64,000 bases of DNA from Stenopsyche tienmushanensis (lineage: Eukaryota > Arthropoda > Insecta > Trichoptera > Stenopsychidae), in NCBI GenBank assembly GCA_008973525.1, contig WACJ01000529.1:1736001-1800000 (forward strand), given 5' to 3'. The notes under the pieces are model-generated. The model did no database searches. It saw only the letters and a list, made by a program, of their open reading frames with translations, and was not told the origin of the DNA. The position numbers and the translations under genes are program-made. Of this stretch, positions 36,961 to 46,860 are shown piece by piece. Each line of letters starts with the position of its first letter. Positions within the stretch are counted from its first letter, which is position 1.

Positions 36961-38644
36961 GAAAAATGTTTTCTTGCAAACTCATGAAATAAACGACGAT
37001 GATGATTTATTTAAATTAATATTCAATCCAATTTTACTTCAAGGAAAACACGTTCTCTTAAAAAGACGCTTTAATAATATATGATTGTGAGCCAGGGTAG
37101 CAAATAACCTAATTTATTTTGAGGAATGACCTTGTAGCGTGTTTCTAGTCCGTATTCAACGAAGCACATACAAACAAGAGTAGTCCTACGGGAATAGCGA
37201 AAATCAGAATGACATATATATGGGTGTGTAGACAAAATTAGAAATTGGCTTATACTAGGATGGGATCAGGTGGTTCAAAATAGTGTAGTGTGAAAATGCT
37301 AAAAGATAACCTTCACACCACAACGGATACAGGTCTCTAAAAGTAACAACCGTATTATGTACAAAACGAATATCTCGGGCAATATATCAACATGATATAA
37401 TAATCCCTTATACCTATGTATAGCTATGGTTTCATGCGTGAATTTATTATTTATATTTATATGGGACAAAAAAAGAAGAAAACTACTCTACTAACAAATA
37501 AATTACATGGAACTATTTAAACATAGTGCTCATCACAAGATATATTGCTGTGATATCTAAGTTGTGATTAACGAATAGTTGATAACAACGCATTAGGAAT
37601 AAATGCAAATGGTATATTTTGAATCAAAAAGTGATCATAAAAAATTAAGACCAGCTCAGGTCAAATTTCAAGATAAAGATCTTCATCTTCGTGCAACATG
37701 CAAAACTTTAATCACCAGACTTTATACTTCAGAGAGCTAGCCAGATACGCTATACTTCAGATTAATGGTGACTATATCAAAAAATTAATTTGAATATGCA
37801 TAATTAGAAAATATAAAAAAATGGATGCTAACGTGGAATCATTTTTAGTATTATTGAACGCTGAACCATTAGCGGGCTATATTCTACCGACAAAAGTGAG
37901 AAGCTAAAACAGTCGTTAAAACAAAAACCACTCCAAGAAATTAAGCTATCACAAATGTCGACATGAAATATGCTCAAATTTGAGGAAGATATCTAGGGAA
38001 TTTAACTCGCATTAAAACTTTGCCGAAAAAAATTTAGTTTTTATCTTATGCAATGACAAATATTTCATATCGTGGAAAAAATATTTCTTGGTCAAATTTC
38101 GAAAGCCAGAAAAAATTGACTGTACAGTATATAATAAAATTAGCATTGAATTACATAATGCTAAGTTGATTGGTTAGTTTTTAAAATGATGTGTTGATTC
38201 ACGATGAGAAACTGTAAATTGGCTTTATAAATTCTCAAATCTTAATAATAAACAAACTATCGTACGTAGTCTGATATTTATAAACATATGGTTCGAAAAC
38301 ATTTTCTGCAGCACAGGCAAAAGAAAAATATGGGATTTTCCAAACATTTGATGCACAAAAGGATTTCTTACGACACAGGTAAAAATGCAGGTCAATGTAA
38401 GACATAAATTATTTTACGGAGCAAAATTATCAAAATTTCTTCATAGAACATGAAAAAAAACGTGATATCCTGTACAAATCCTATGAAAAAATATCTAGGC
38501 CTGGACAAACCTATTTTATTGGCTCTATGTACATTAATAGAAATATATTTTTTCTCAAAACACAAGGATCCCGAGCTTTTTTTTAAAATTTAAATTCAAA
38601 GCATAAACAATAGTAGAGCATTTGCTAAATTAATGGAAAAATTG
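36961..38644. other. AT-rich non-coding DNA
   Basis: Nothing supported beyond a short GAC-GATGATGAT run near 37006. Some parts (37640-38000) look like eroded coding sequence but cannot be assigned. Confidence 0.5.
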
Positions 38645-38682
38645 TTAAAACCCTTTCCACTCGTGGTCGACATTATGTCGCC
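38645..38682 (+). mobile_element. Possible piggyBac-like terminus
   Basis: TTAA is followed after two bases by CCCTTTCCACTCGTGG and the small palindrome CGACATTATGTCG, the usual design of piggyBac-like ends (CCY start, subterminal palindrome). It shares the 14-mer AACCCTTTCCACTC with the reverse strand at 11222-11235. No opposite end found. Confidence 0.35.
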
Positions 38683-38876
38683 AAATGGATTTCGCTTGCC
38701 ATTTTATAATAATATGCATCGAATTTTCACTATATAAACATGTTTAAGAGATACAAAATAATAATACTTTCAATGAAACATCTTGATCCATGTTTTCTCT
38801 AATTTTCTGAATCTGAAAAAATAAATAAGGCAGCGATCGACAAAGTCATGCAAAGACGCATACTTGAAGATTTTCA
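38683..38876. other. Non-coding, perhaps the body of the LINE-like remnant
   Basis: Precedes the 3'-tail repeat at 38877-38976. No reverse-transcriptase motif can be read. Confidence 0.35.
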
Positions 38877-38976
38877 TATGACTGAATGGTTGTACCTCCT
38901 TCCTATGAATGGATTTTGAAGAGGCCCATAGTTCTACAGTGGACTGTTTGTGGCTGCCCTACGATGATGATGATGT
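38877..38976 (+). repeat. 3' tail of a LINE-like retroelement, copy 1 ((GAT)n ending)
   Basis: About 100 bp aligns with 58184-58283. Shared blocks are CTTCCT.T.AATGGAT.TTG, AGAGG.CC, AGT.CT.CAGT, GACTGTTT.TGG.TGC, and finally GATGATGATGAT. A conserved 3' end terminating in a GAT/ATG simple repeat is typical of several arthropod non-LTR retrotransposons. The clade cannot be named from this. Confidence 0.65.
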
Positions 38977-39410
38977 GACACAACCGATTTGATTGTTCCA
39001 AAACAGTTTAAAGAAAATGAATCCCACCAAGAATTCAAAGAGCTCGCAAGAGGTTTCATTCATCTCTATATTTTTTTCCATTTATTTACTCCAAAGAACA
39101 CAACCTCTCTGCGGTTGGCAGCTATGCACCGTATAAAACTTTGCATATTCATTCGCATTTATTACTTCCTAGAGCGTTTCCAAGCGGAGTCGTTGTTAGA
39201 AAAGCTCCCGCGTGCCGTGGGGCTGCCAGCTTCCGTTACATCGCGTTACAATCCGTTACGATGCCGTCTAACGAACGACCCACTGCCATTACAACACTGT
39301 GGAATGACCCGAAGGCATTTGCTAATACGAAAAACGAAATGCACTAATAGTGCTTAACATCAGTGCTTTAGCGAATCGCGGTTTTCACTCCCATTTGCAT
39401 GTACCCAATA
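38977..39410. other. G+C-richer block with short CGTTAC repeats
   Basis: CCGTTACATCG, CGTTACAATC and CGTTACGATG occur back to back at about 39234-39260. A 122-codon and a 68-codon plus-strand frame overlap in different phases here, which argues for low stop density rather than a gene. GCACTAATAGTGC is a small palindrome near 39342. Confidence 0.4.
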
Positions 39411-41000
39411 GTCTCATTAACTATACAAACGACTTCTTTGTGCTTAAACATGATATTTTTAATGAATACCTATCAAAAAATTAACAGCAGCTCAAAAATA
39501 TGCTAAATTAAATAATGCGTCCGTATGGATACAAATTTGAAATTTTCTCCGAAAACCGTTTTTCAACATTGAATTAAAATTCAGTTCATTTGATGATCAC
39601 AGGTGGTAATAGTTGGCATAGCGCAAGCAAAGTCGTTGACCCTTCATCGATGGAATAAGCGTGATTATGCTTACATATAGGAAAATTATCATAAAAAACC
39701 ACCCTACCCTTATGAAATTGAATCAGCAACCCGCTTTCCAACGTAGCAAATATATCGAAATATCGTAACAAAATAACAGTCAATCCTTTGCAATCAAGAT
39801 GTGAACCTCGGGTGCCACGATGTGTCATTGAATAAACATCAATTGTCATTGTATAAAATGTTGGAAAGCAAAGTCAAATCATATTTAAACATATTCTAAG
39901 GTTCATCTTTCTATAGTACTAAAAAATGCTTAAATCTGCTCCAATGTTTGTTATTTACATCTTACCTTTGACTAACGTAAGGAATTATGTTACCCTTATC
40001 ATATAAATGAGATTTACCAAAATAATGACCATGATAGTACTTATAAAATCTATTAGCATCAGCGTAAAATGATACATCTTAAATTTACTATAAAACAACT
40101 TGACAGTCGTAGCCAAATAAATATCAATTTTAAAGGCTTCGCGTCTTATAGAACCAAGGATACCTCAAAAATGTCATAAAACAGTTGATCACAGTATGTG
40201 GTTGAATGAAGTAAAGAGACTATCTTCCATACTCAAATCAGGTAATACGTTTATCATTTAAACGTCATTTAACCGGAATTATTCTAACAAATAGAAAGGA
40301 ATTGCCAAGAATTAAAAAAGAAACAAACTCCAAACACAAAATTTATGGTATTATATCGAAAAGCTCTTCTAGCATACTTTTGGTCTGAAAAGTCAAAAGC
40401 TACTTGAAATAATGCAGATCAAACTCTGGTAGAATTCAAAGAAAACTTTCATCAGATTTGAGATCGAGCGTTGTCGTTGTTGACATTTGTATAAAATGCA
40501 TTATTCGAGCGTGTGAAATCGAGACAATCCTGGAGCATTCTCATTTAGATAAATTTAATACAATGAGGATTCCTCAGTTTGTTTTCATTTATATTTATTA
40601 TTAAAATCCTTTCAACATTTTACATGGCATCTTTACGACGGTGGACAAAAATTCTTCGTTAGGATAAATTGAAAAACTTAATTTTCAAACACAATGAAAT
40701 TCCTACCTTGCCTTATTTCGCCACAACAAAGTGAAGCTTTCGGACAAAACATTGAAAGGTTTCGAATTTGTTTTAAAAATACTGGAAAAAGAGAAAGAGT
40801 GGAAAGCAGAGTGTTGAAATAATTTAAAGCAAAATTTGCGCAAGCTTAAAATAAAGTATACTGAGAACGACGAATTCTATTTATGTTTTATTAATTCTAG
40901 GATTTTTTTAAATTGTACATGTCAGTGTTTTCAGAGACTTGCACTTAATGGGGAGGAGAGAATAAATATATCTATTATTTTTTAACCTCCTTTTCCCACC
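39411..41000. other. AT-rich non-coding DNA
   Basis: An 87-codon minus-strand frame at 39586-39849 has no recognised domain. Nothing else supported. Confidence 0.55.
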
Positions 41001-41005
41001 AAAAG

Positions 41006-41037
41006 ATGACCATTGTTCCAACCTCAATGACCATTGT
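41006..41037 (+). promoter_or_regulatory. Paired Sox-like sites: 11-bp direct repeat with 21-bp period
   Basis: ATGACCATTGT occurs exactly at 41006-41016 and 41027-41037. Each holds CCATTGT, the reverse complement of the Sox core ACAATGG. The 21-bp spacing is two helical turns, placing both sites on one face of the DNA. Binding is inferred from motif only. Confidence 0.4.
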
Positions 41038-41040
41038 ACA

Positions 41041-41562
41041 GTTTATATCAATTATTTTCATTTTTAATAAATTTTCCACAATTCATTGATTGCAAGAATT
41101 GATAAATATATAATATAAGTAAAGTTTTTATTCCCACAGCATCCGAAAATAGAATTTGGGAAATGAATTCGTGTTCTTAAAGCATCTAATATTGAAATTC
41201 AAAAACTCTCATATAATATAAAATTTGGCAAAGGACTACTAGAAGAAGATTGTAACTTAAATCGTAAAATTATTCCAAAAAAAGATTCCACGGAGGATAA
41301 TTAAGCTGGATTATGTTATGAACGCGTATGATGTGACAATGGATGTATCCATTTCAAAAAACATACCTACAGGATTATCGCATCATACGGTGGAACGATT
41401 AATATGGAACAAACGATAAAGCTTTCCATGCATCAAAGATGAATTTGTTGATGCTATCATCTTCATGCGAACCGCTTCCGCGTTGTAATATCCCTAAATG
41501 CGGCAGCCATTTTTTAAATACCGTCACAAGCCACTATTTTGTGGTTTAAGCTCTACTTAAAA
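41041..41562. other. Non-coding DNA, possibly eroded mobile-element sequence
   Basis: Mixed AT-rich sequence; 41130-41400 has ordinary-looking broken frames that I could not assign. Confidence 0.45.
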
Positions 41563-41658
41563 ACACATAAAAGACCCATACATCCCCATGGCGCGCGGAT
41601 ATTAAGCCCAGCTGATACTTAACTAGTGTTGAATAACTCCACCGTGTCTTTTATGTGT
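41563..41658. repeat. 96-bp segment with perfect 13-bp inverted ends
   Basis: ACACATAAAAGAC at 41563-41575 is mirrored by GTCTTTTATGTGT at 41646-41658. The 70-bp interior is G+C-richer (CCATGGCGCGCGGATATTAAG). It could be a tiny MITE, but no target-site duplication is visible. Confidence 0.65.
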
Positions 41659-42035
41659 GTAATATAACAATGAATTTTAAAAGCAAAATGCAAAATAAAA
41701 ATGGGGAGATAAAAAGCAAATCCGCGTTTAGCCAGCGACGACAGGATCGGAGCTGGAATATTTATGATCAGAATTTATGGAGGACATACAATTGTCCGGG
41801 ATTATCATGTTCTGAAAGGATTATCGTCGACGTTGCGACATCACTATTACAGGCTAGCGTAATTCTCGCGATGTCGACAATCAGGCATCAATCAAAATTA
41901 AATTAGTTTTGTTAAAATTAAAGAGAATAGACTTTTCCTGAGGTAGATTTATAATTCACCATAAATTAATATGCATAATTACTTGTTTTTGACCTATGTT
42001 CTAAACTTTTTATATAAGTTGATAGTCAGCCCTAG
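41659..42035. other. Mixed-composition non-coding DNA
   Basis: 41700-41890 is richer, with an 83-codon plus-strand frame of no known family. Then AT-rich. Confidence 0.45.
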
Positions 42036-42044
42036 ATTTATCAA

Positions 42045-42118
42045 GTGTAGGTATAATGAGTGAGTCGCTGGACTCTTATTGTAAAGGTTCGGGCTCAAAT
42101 CTAGATTATAAAAAAAAA
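42045..42118 (+). mobile_element. tRNA-derived SINE remnant
   Basis: GTAGGTATAATGAGTGAGTCG corresponds to a D-arm/A-box region and CTGGACTCTTATT to an anticodon arm (tRNA-Lys-like loop). AAAGGTTCGGGCTCAAATC matches a T-arm with B-box GTTCGNNNC, slightly degenerate. Eight A residues follow at 42111-42118. The acceptor stem does not pair, so it is not a working tRNA gene. Pol III-type head plus A-tail is the SINE signature. Only one copy is visible in the window. Confidence 0.6.
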
Positions 42119-43000
42119 TCCACATGCCAAAAAAAATTTGCCATCTTAATGATTTTTGGATTTACATAATATATAAAAGTATTCAATAAATTGTGCGACG
42201 TTTTTAATATAATTAAATTTAATAATGCAATTAACCGTCGTTATGATTCGAATGTATATTTCTAAGACACATATTTGCTTTCAGATGTAAGCGAGTTATT
42301 TTTGGATAGAATTTTTCAGTTGGTTAAATTAGGATAAGAATATTTGAAAAATAATTTTAAGGACTCTATAATCTATGACAACAATTTAATTAGATATTTT
42401 AAACATACGCCAAAAAAAAAGTGATCTGAAAATCAACCTGAACTGACACTATCCTTACGTCCATAGATTATAAATAGTTCCATTTTTTTAAATGTATTAT
42501 TACCGACTATTAAATATAGGATATATACGATGATATTAAGGGATGAAGACAATGGTTTATCAACAACCAGCTCAACAAGGAGAGCTATATTCATCCAAAG
42601 AAGATTATGCTGCCAGTTTAGTGCGATATGTATGAAGGTATTCATTACAAGCTGAAACTAGTCGACCAAATCATCACCATAGAATTATATAATAAACAAC
42701 GAAATCTGATGCAATTCGTAATGCAATAAAAAGGTTTTGTAGTAAAAAAAAAGCTCTAATCATTGAAATAGTTTGAATTGAATAATATGCTTTTGATATT
42801 TTTCACTATTGTAGTAATTAAAATTTGCAACATTACTTGCTATATATCAGGAGATAATAAAAGCTCTATGTGTGCTGAAATTTAACAAGCAAGAATTCAA
42901 TTAACTCCATTAGAACGGATGGAAATCATAATGACATAATCAAAGCTCGTTGACAGCAACGTGACCATTGGTCGTCGACCACAATTACGAAACGTCAATG
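42119..43000. other. AT-rich non-coding DNA
   Basis: Nothing supported; a 70-codon minus-strand frame at 42433-42645 is unremarkable. Confidence 0.6.
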
Positions 43001-43755
43001 TTCCCCATTCAGAATGCACTAATCTTCCTGGATTATATCGACATATTTCCTGTCAAATTTACCTATATTATCCCAACTGATTTGCCATAATCACGAGGCA
43101 CACAATATATCCATCATCGACCGCGTCCGATAGACTAGTTATGCGAGCGCTTTCCGATCGCTCTCAAACTTACCAGCAAAACTGTCGGAGGATCGTTTTA
43201 TAAGATTCGAATAACGTCTAATTTATACGCCCTCTGGAGCGTTAATAACGTTGATCTCCATTGCAAATGGACAATTCCCAGAGAAACTGCCGGTCGGGCG
43301 GTTGAGCCACCCTCTTTGGAAAAGCGCCCAGACGACCGGATACAATTAGTGCCGATTGATATTTGGTATTCATCATTTTCAGTGGGGTCCACACAAAATC
43401 AAAATGTCACTCAAGCGAAAATTACGCCTCATTTGAAAGATTGACAGCAAAATACGAGCCAACCGCACATATTCAGCAATTCTATACATTATCGTGGAAA
43501 TCTTAAAATAGATAAAATAGAGTACAAGGGCACTTCGAGCATTGAAAATCCCGGAGATCAAATTCGGTCACATCAAATGAACTAATTGACATAGCTTTAA
43601 TCCATTTAGATTTAAATTAGCAAAGTAATTCGTCTTCATCATTCTGGATAAGATTTTTCACACCCGATTACAAAATATTTGCATTTTTTAAATGCTTATG
43701 AATCTGATAATAGTGCTTAGTCTGATAATGAACACAATACTAACATGATTTTAGT
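43001..43755. other. G+C-richer block (43100-43400) with POU/Sox-like motif
   Basis: TCCATTGCAAATGG at about 43257-43270 overlaps a Sox-like CCATTG and a POU-like ATTTGCAA on the minus strand. The block is rich in CG compared with its flanks. The 64-codon minus-strand frame is unremarkable. Candidate enhancer. Confidence 0.4.
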
Positions 43756-43855
43756 TTAACCTTTCCTTCCCTGTGGTGTATTTACTACAACTCGACTCTA
43801 ATAATATTGTGGTTCTTAAGTAATTTTTAGTAGTCCCGAGTAAGAGAAAGGTTAA
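43756..43855 (+). mobile_element. TTAA-bounded piggyBac-like MITE (copy 1)
   Basis: TTAA at 43756-43759 and 43852-43855 bracket 92 bp. The ends CCTTTC.../...GAAAGG are inverted, with further partial pairing (CTTCCC / CTTACTC). Its left half is nearly the same as 50379-50430, including the 15-mer CTCGACTCTAATAAT at the same distance from TTAA, which shows a dispersed family with a fixed end. TTAA duplication plus CCTTT ends is the piggyBac pattern. It has no coding capacity. Confidence 0.65.
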
Positions 43856-43895
43856 CCTTGTAACTGTCTATGTTAAAGATATCTAAATAATCAGT

Positions 43896-43955
43896 ATGAC
43901 CCGAATCATGACCCGAATCATGACCCGAATCATGACCCGAATCATGACCCGAATA
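43896..43955 (+). repeat. Minisatellite, 5 x 12 bp (ATGACCCGAATC)
   Basis: Five head-to-tail copies at 43896-43955. The first four are identical and the fifth ends ATA. The high identity in an otherwise decayed neighbourhood implies recent expansion. Confidence 0.95.
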
Positions 43956-45180
43956 TATCTTCACTTTTTCATAAACACTCGCTGTTCAAAAATTTACTAC
44001 AAATAAATAAAATCTTTTTGATAGCACTAAAAAATTCCTTTATATTTTTATGCATAGAAAATAAAATATCTGATGATTTTAAAATATCCTTGTTAGTTTT
44101 ATAATCGACAATATATATAGTATCTTAGCACTATTAAGTTTATATCATAATCGATAACTTGTGACTATTGTATGATAATAACTTATTATTCAAATACATT
44201 TTAATGACATCTAATTATAAAAATATTTATGGCAATGTTAAATGAATTAGAACTTTTCAACATAATTATATTATACGTCAACATTATTACATTGGAACCA
44301 AACCACAAAAACAACTTTTTCGGTTATTTCGAAACATGACTCTTATGGCATTATTACCTTTGTATGTTTAATGACAAAACTTTGTGTGGTTTGCAAAGTT
44401 AGCATACAATAAATTCGGCAATAACGTATAAAAATTACACATCATTATAGATCCAATTACAGATACGAACCTTTGTTAAAATTTGTTTGACACATTTAGA
44501 TTCGATGATCAATCAAATTATATGATCCATATTAATAAATTATAAAAGTGTTGTTTTAAACAAAAAAAAGTAATTTACAAAAATACATTTATTTTGTAAA
44601 ATATAAAATTTTCAATCGATTAAAATTATTTAAAAAAATATATAGCAGAATAAATTTAACCAGCAGGAAAATTTAAAAAAAATTATTACTTGATTTTTAT
44701 TTTTAAAAATAATTTGGGTAAAATATCTATGAGATTGGGTGGATTCAGACAATGCAAAAAATATGTGAAATTAAATGCACAAAGTTTATGATATCTAAAC
44801 AGAGAAAAAAAAGGATGAAACGAAGTGGTATTGCATTACGAATTTAGATATGAAATATCCAAATTCGAATTCAAATTCGAATTAATCGAAGATCTAGTTT
44901 TGTATGTGAAATATCATATCATGCTAAGTATTCACATTTGAAAATGTTTACTACCGTGGCGTTCCTACCGAAACATGAACGACAGAGCATAATAGTATGA
45001 ATTTATAGTAATTCGATTCAGAGATCGAATCGGTATGCATAGTACTTATATTATATGTGATTCTGGAAAATTAATTCCTAGGATTTTTGAAGATTGGATT
45101 AGAAAATTTTAAATAAACCAAATCTTTTATATTGATTAAAGAGGGACATATTGTATACGGATCTACAAATTTGATATATA
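43956..45180. other. AT-rich non-coding DNA
   Basis: AAATTCGAATTC/AAATTCGAATTA is a 2x12-bp tandem repeat at 44861-44884. The rest is very A/T-rich with no frames. Confidence 0.6.
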
Positions 45181-45600
45181 CGTCCCACGTACATGTGTAG
45201 TGTAGGCGATTTACCATCTCCACGTAGTAGCCCTGTTAACAGCGACATCTTCCATCTCTCTTCAGGTGCAATGTGTTATTTTAACAACGCCATCTCTTAT
45301 GGCCCTGCGGAGACATTGCACCTGCATACCGACCGATCGCTTCTTGCGCGTGCATCGTTACCGGTTGGGTAGTGACGCACAGGAGGCGAGAATCGGGAGA
45401 GTTGTCAGTTGGCCTTGGCTGCGGGAGGTCGTCCCTCCTGCAGTCAGATATCTCTCTCTCTCTCTTTCGTATGGAATAAATGGTTATTTAGAGAAAAGAG
45501 CCTTTCTATTCGGCGGGGAGCCACTCAGGGATTCTGCCACCAAAAGCGCCTCCGCCTCAAAATTATATATGCATAATACTTTATTCAAAAATACTTAACA
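45181..45600 (+). mobile_element. Possible solo LTR or other mobile block
   Basis: A sharply bounded G+C-richer block. It begins near TGTGTAGTGTAGGCG (about 45195) and ends near ATACTTAACA (45600), giving TG...CA ends, with an AATAAA at about 45476 where an LTR poly(A) signal would be. Internal repeats GCGACATCTTCCATCTCT and ACGCCATCTCTT, a 12-bp inverted repeat (45263-45324) and a (TC)n run (about 45449-45466) are present. No target duplication or primer site could be confirmed. The 110-codon frame inside is not a known protein. Confidence 0.3.
45263..45324. repeat. Perfect 12-bp inverted repeat CAGGTGCAATGT/ACATTGCACCTG
   Basis: Arms at 45263-45274 and 45313-45324, 38 nt apart. Each arm contains the E-box CAGGTG/CACCTG. 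It could be a stem within a mobile element's RNA. Confidence 0.75.
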
Positions 45601-46775
45601 ATTCTGCCTCTGAATACAGTTTATTCGATTTTAAATCATGCCTACTATGATTGCATTAATTGGTTAAAATAAAATATCTAAGTCACATAACTTTATTGGA
45701 TGGTATTTATAAAAAATCATCCCTAACAAATATTTTGTAATTGGATTGTGTGTATTATCATATGAACTGTATTTATTTTTAATCGCGTATAATAACAAAG
45801 TTTCAATTGGGAATACAATTCGGGATGTATTGAGGTACCTGGGGACACTTTTGATACTCCGGAAAACCAGATGCTCGACAATAAAAAAGTTTATTACCCA
45901 ACATGTATATATTAATTTAAGTAATAAATTCAAAAATATTTCTAAATAAGGTTTGTTATATTATTTTTTTATGCTGCGAACTTATGAGCATTACTAGATG
46001 AACGGATGGATCCTTCAGGTAGGGAAACTTAACAGCGTAGTGCGCTTATTAATTAATTAACATGTCAGTGAAAGTTGAATTTCTTGGTTGTATATACCAC
46101 ATAATTATATCTTCATAGCACGAGAAGTCGTAAACTATTATTAATTAACCACTAATTGCTCAAAGCAATTTCTGCGTATTATTGTCATGCAAAGGACGAG
46201 TTTACTCGAGGTTTCTGGGTTCATAGTGCCTTTTGTCAACATGACCGCTCGACGTCTACTACCCATTTTGACTGTAACAGAATTGTCTAATATTATCACC
46301 CGACTATAACTATAGCGTGGACCTGCCTCTAAGCAGCCTATAAGCAAGTGTATATTCATCTCAAACATAAAATAAAATGCAACAAAATTCTTCCTTGAAG
46401 GAAGCATTTTTTTAAGGGTTGTAAATTAGAATTGAGGATCTCAGTAGGCAATATATCAAGGAACGTGTGGATCTAATACGATGCCTGATAACATGGAAGG
46501 CTGTCGTTTTATTGTTTACTAGCAGTCACTCAGTCTTCCTATTAGCAAGGATCTTATGAAATCGCACGAACTCCAGCAATTTACACTCATCTAACCGCTA
46601 GCTAATCCCATATATTTCTTTAATCGAACACTCACGGAAATTCCTTTCTAAGGCGAATTCCTATTTATATCTCGAATTCGACCCAAGCAATTATTTATTT
46701 GTTTAATTAAATAAATACAACCTATGTGCTGAAACGTATCATCGGATATGTATTTGATAGAGCTTCAATGGAATG
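45601..46775. other. Non-coding DNA
   Basis: An 88-codon minus-strand frame at 46141-46407 lies in a richer stretch. It has no recognisable domain and no convincing splice sites. A CTTCCTT-G-AAGGAAG palindrome is at 46390-46404. The rest is AT-rich. Confidence 0.45.
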
Positions 46776-46860
46776 CGTGTTTACTCACGATCTCTAAATT
46801 TGTTTGAGTTGTAATTTTCATCATCAAGGCTTACCTGAAACAAGAAAAACAAATAATACA
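46776..46860 (-). promoter_or_regulatory. Candidate recursive splice (ratchet) site with a 46-bp RS-exon/micro-exon
   Basis: On the minus strand a pyrimidine tract TTATTTGTTTTTCTTGTTTCAG ends at 46835. The next base starts GTAAGC, so an acceptor and a donor are directly juxtaposed (CAG/GTAAGC), the definition of a recursive splice site. A branch-point-like TATTAAT lies about 25-30 nt upstream of the acceptor. The following 46 bp (46834 down to 46789) are open in only one frame (VSLDDENYNSNKFRD). They end at GATC before a second donor GTGAGTAAAC (46788-46779), which is how a recursive-splice exon is defined in vertebrates and in fly Ubx. It may instead be an ordinary micro-exon. The parent gene is not identifiable, and no other exon is visible in the window. 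Confidence 0.45.

Noticed and set aside
38989..39357. 122-codon frame and an overlapping 68-codon frame
   Set aside because: Two phases open over the same DNA and no known motif; better explained as a stop-poor island with CGTTAC repeats.
42045..42118. Functional tRNA gene
   Set aside because: The acceptor stem does not pair and the sequence runs into an A-tail, so a SINE remnant fits better.
43896..43955. CRISPR array
   Set aside because: Units are contiguous without spacers; it is a simple tandem repeat in eukaryotic DNA.
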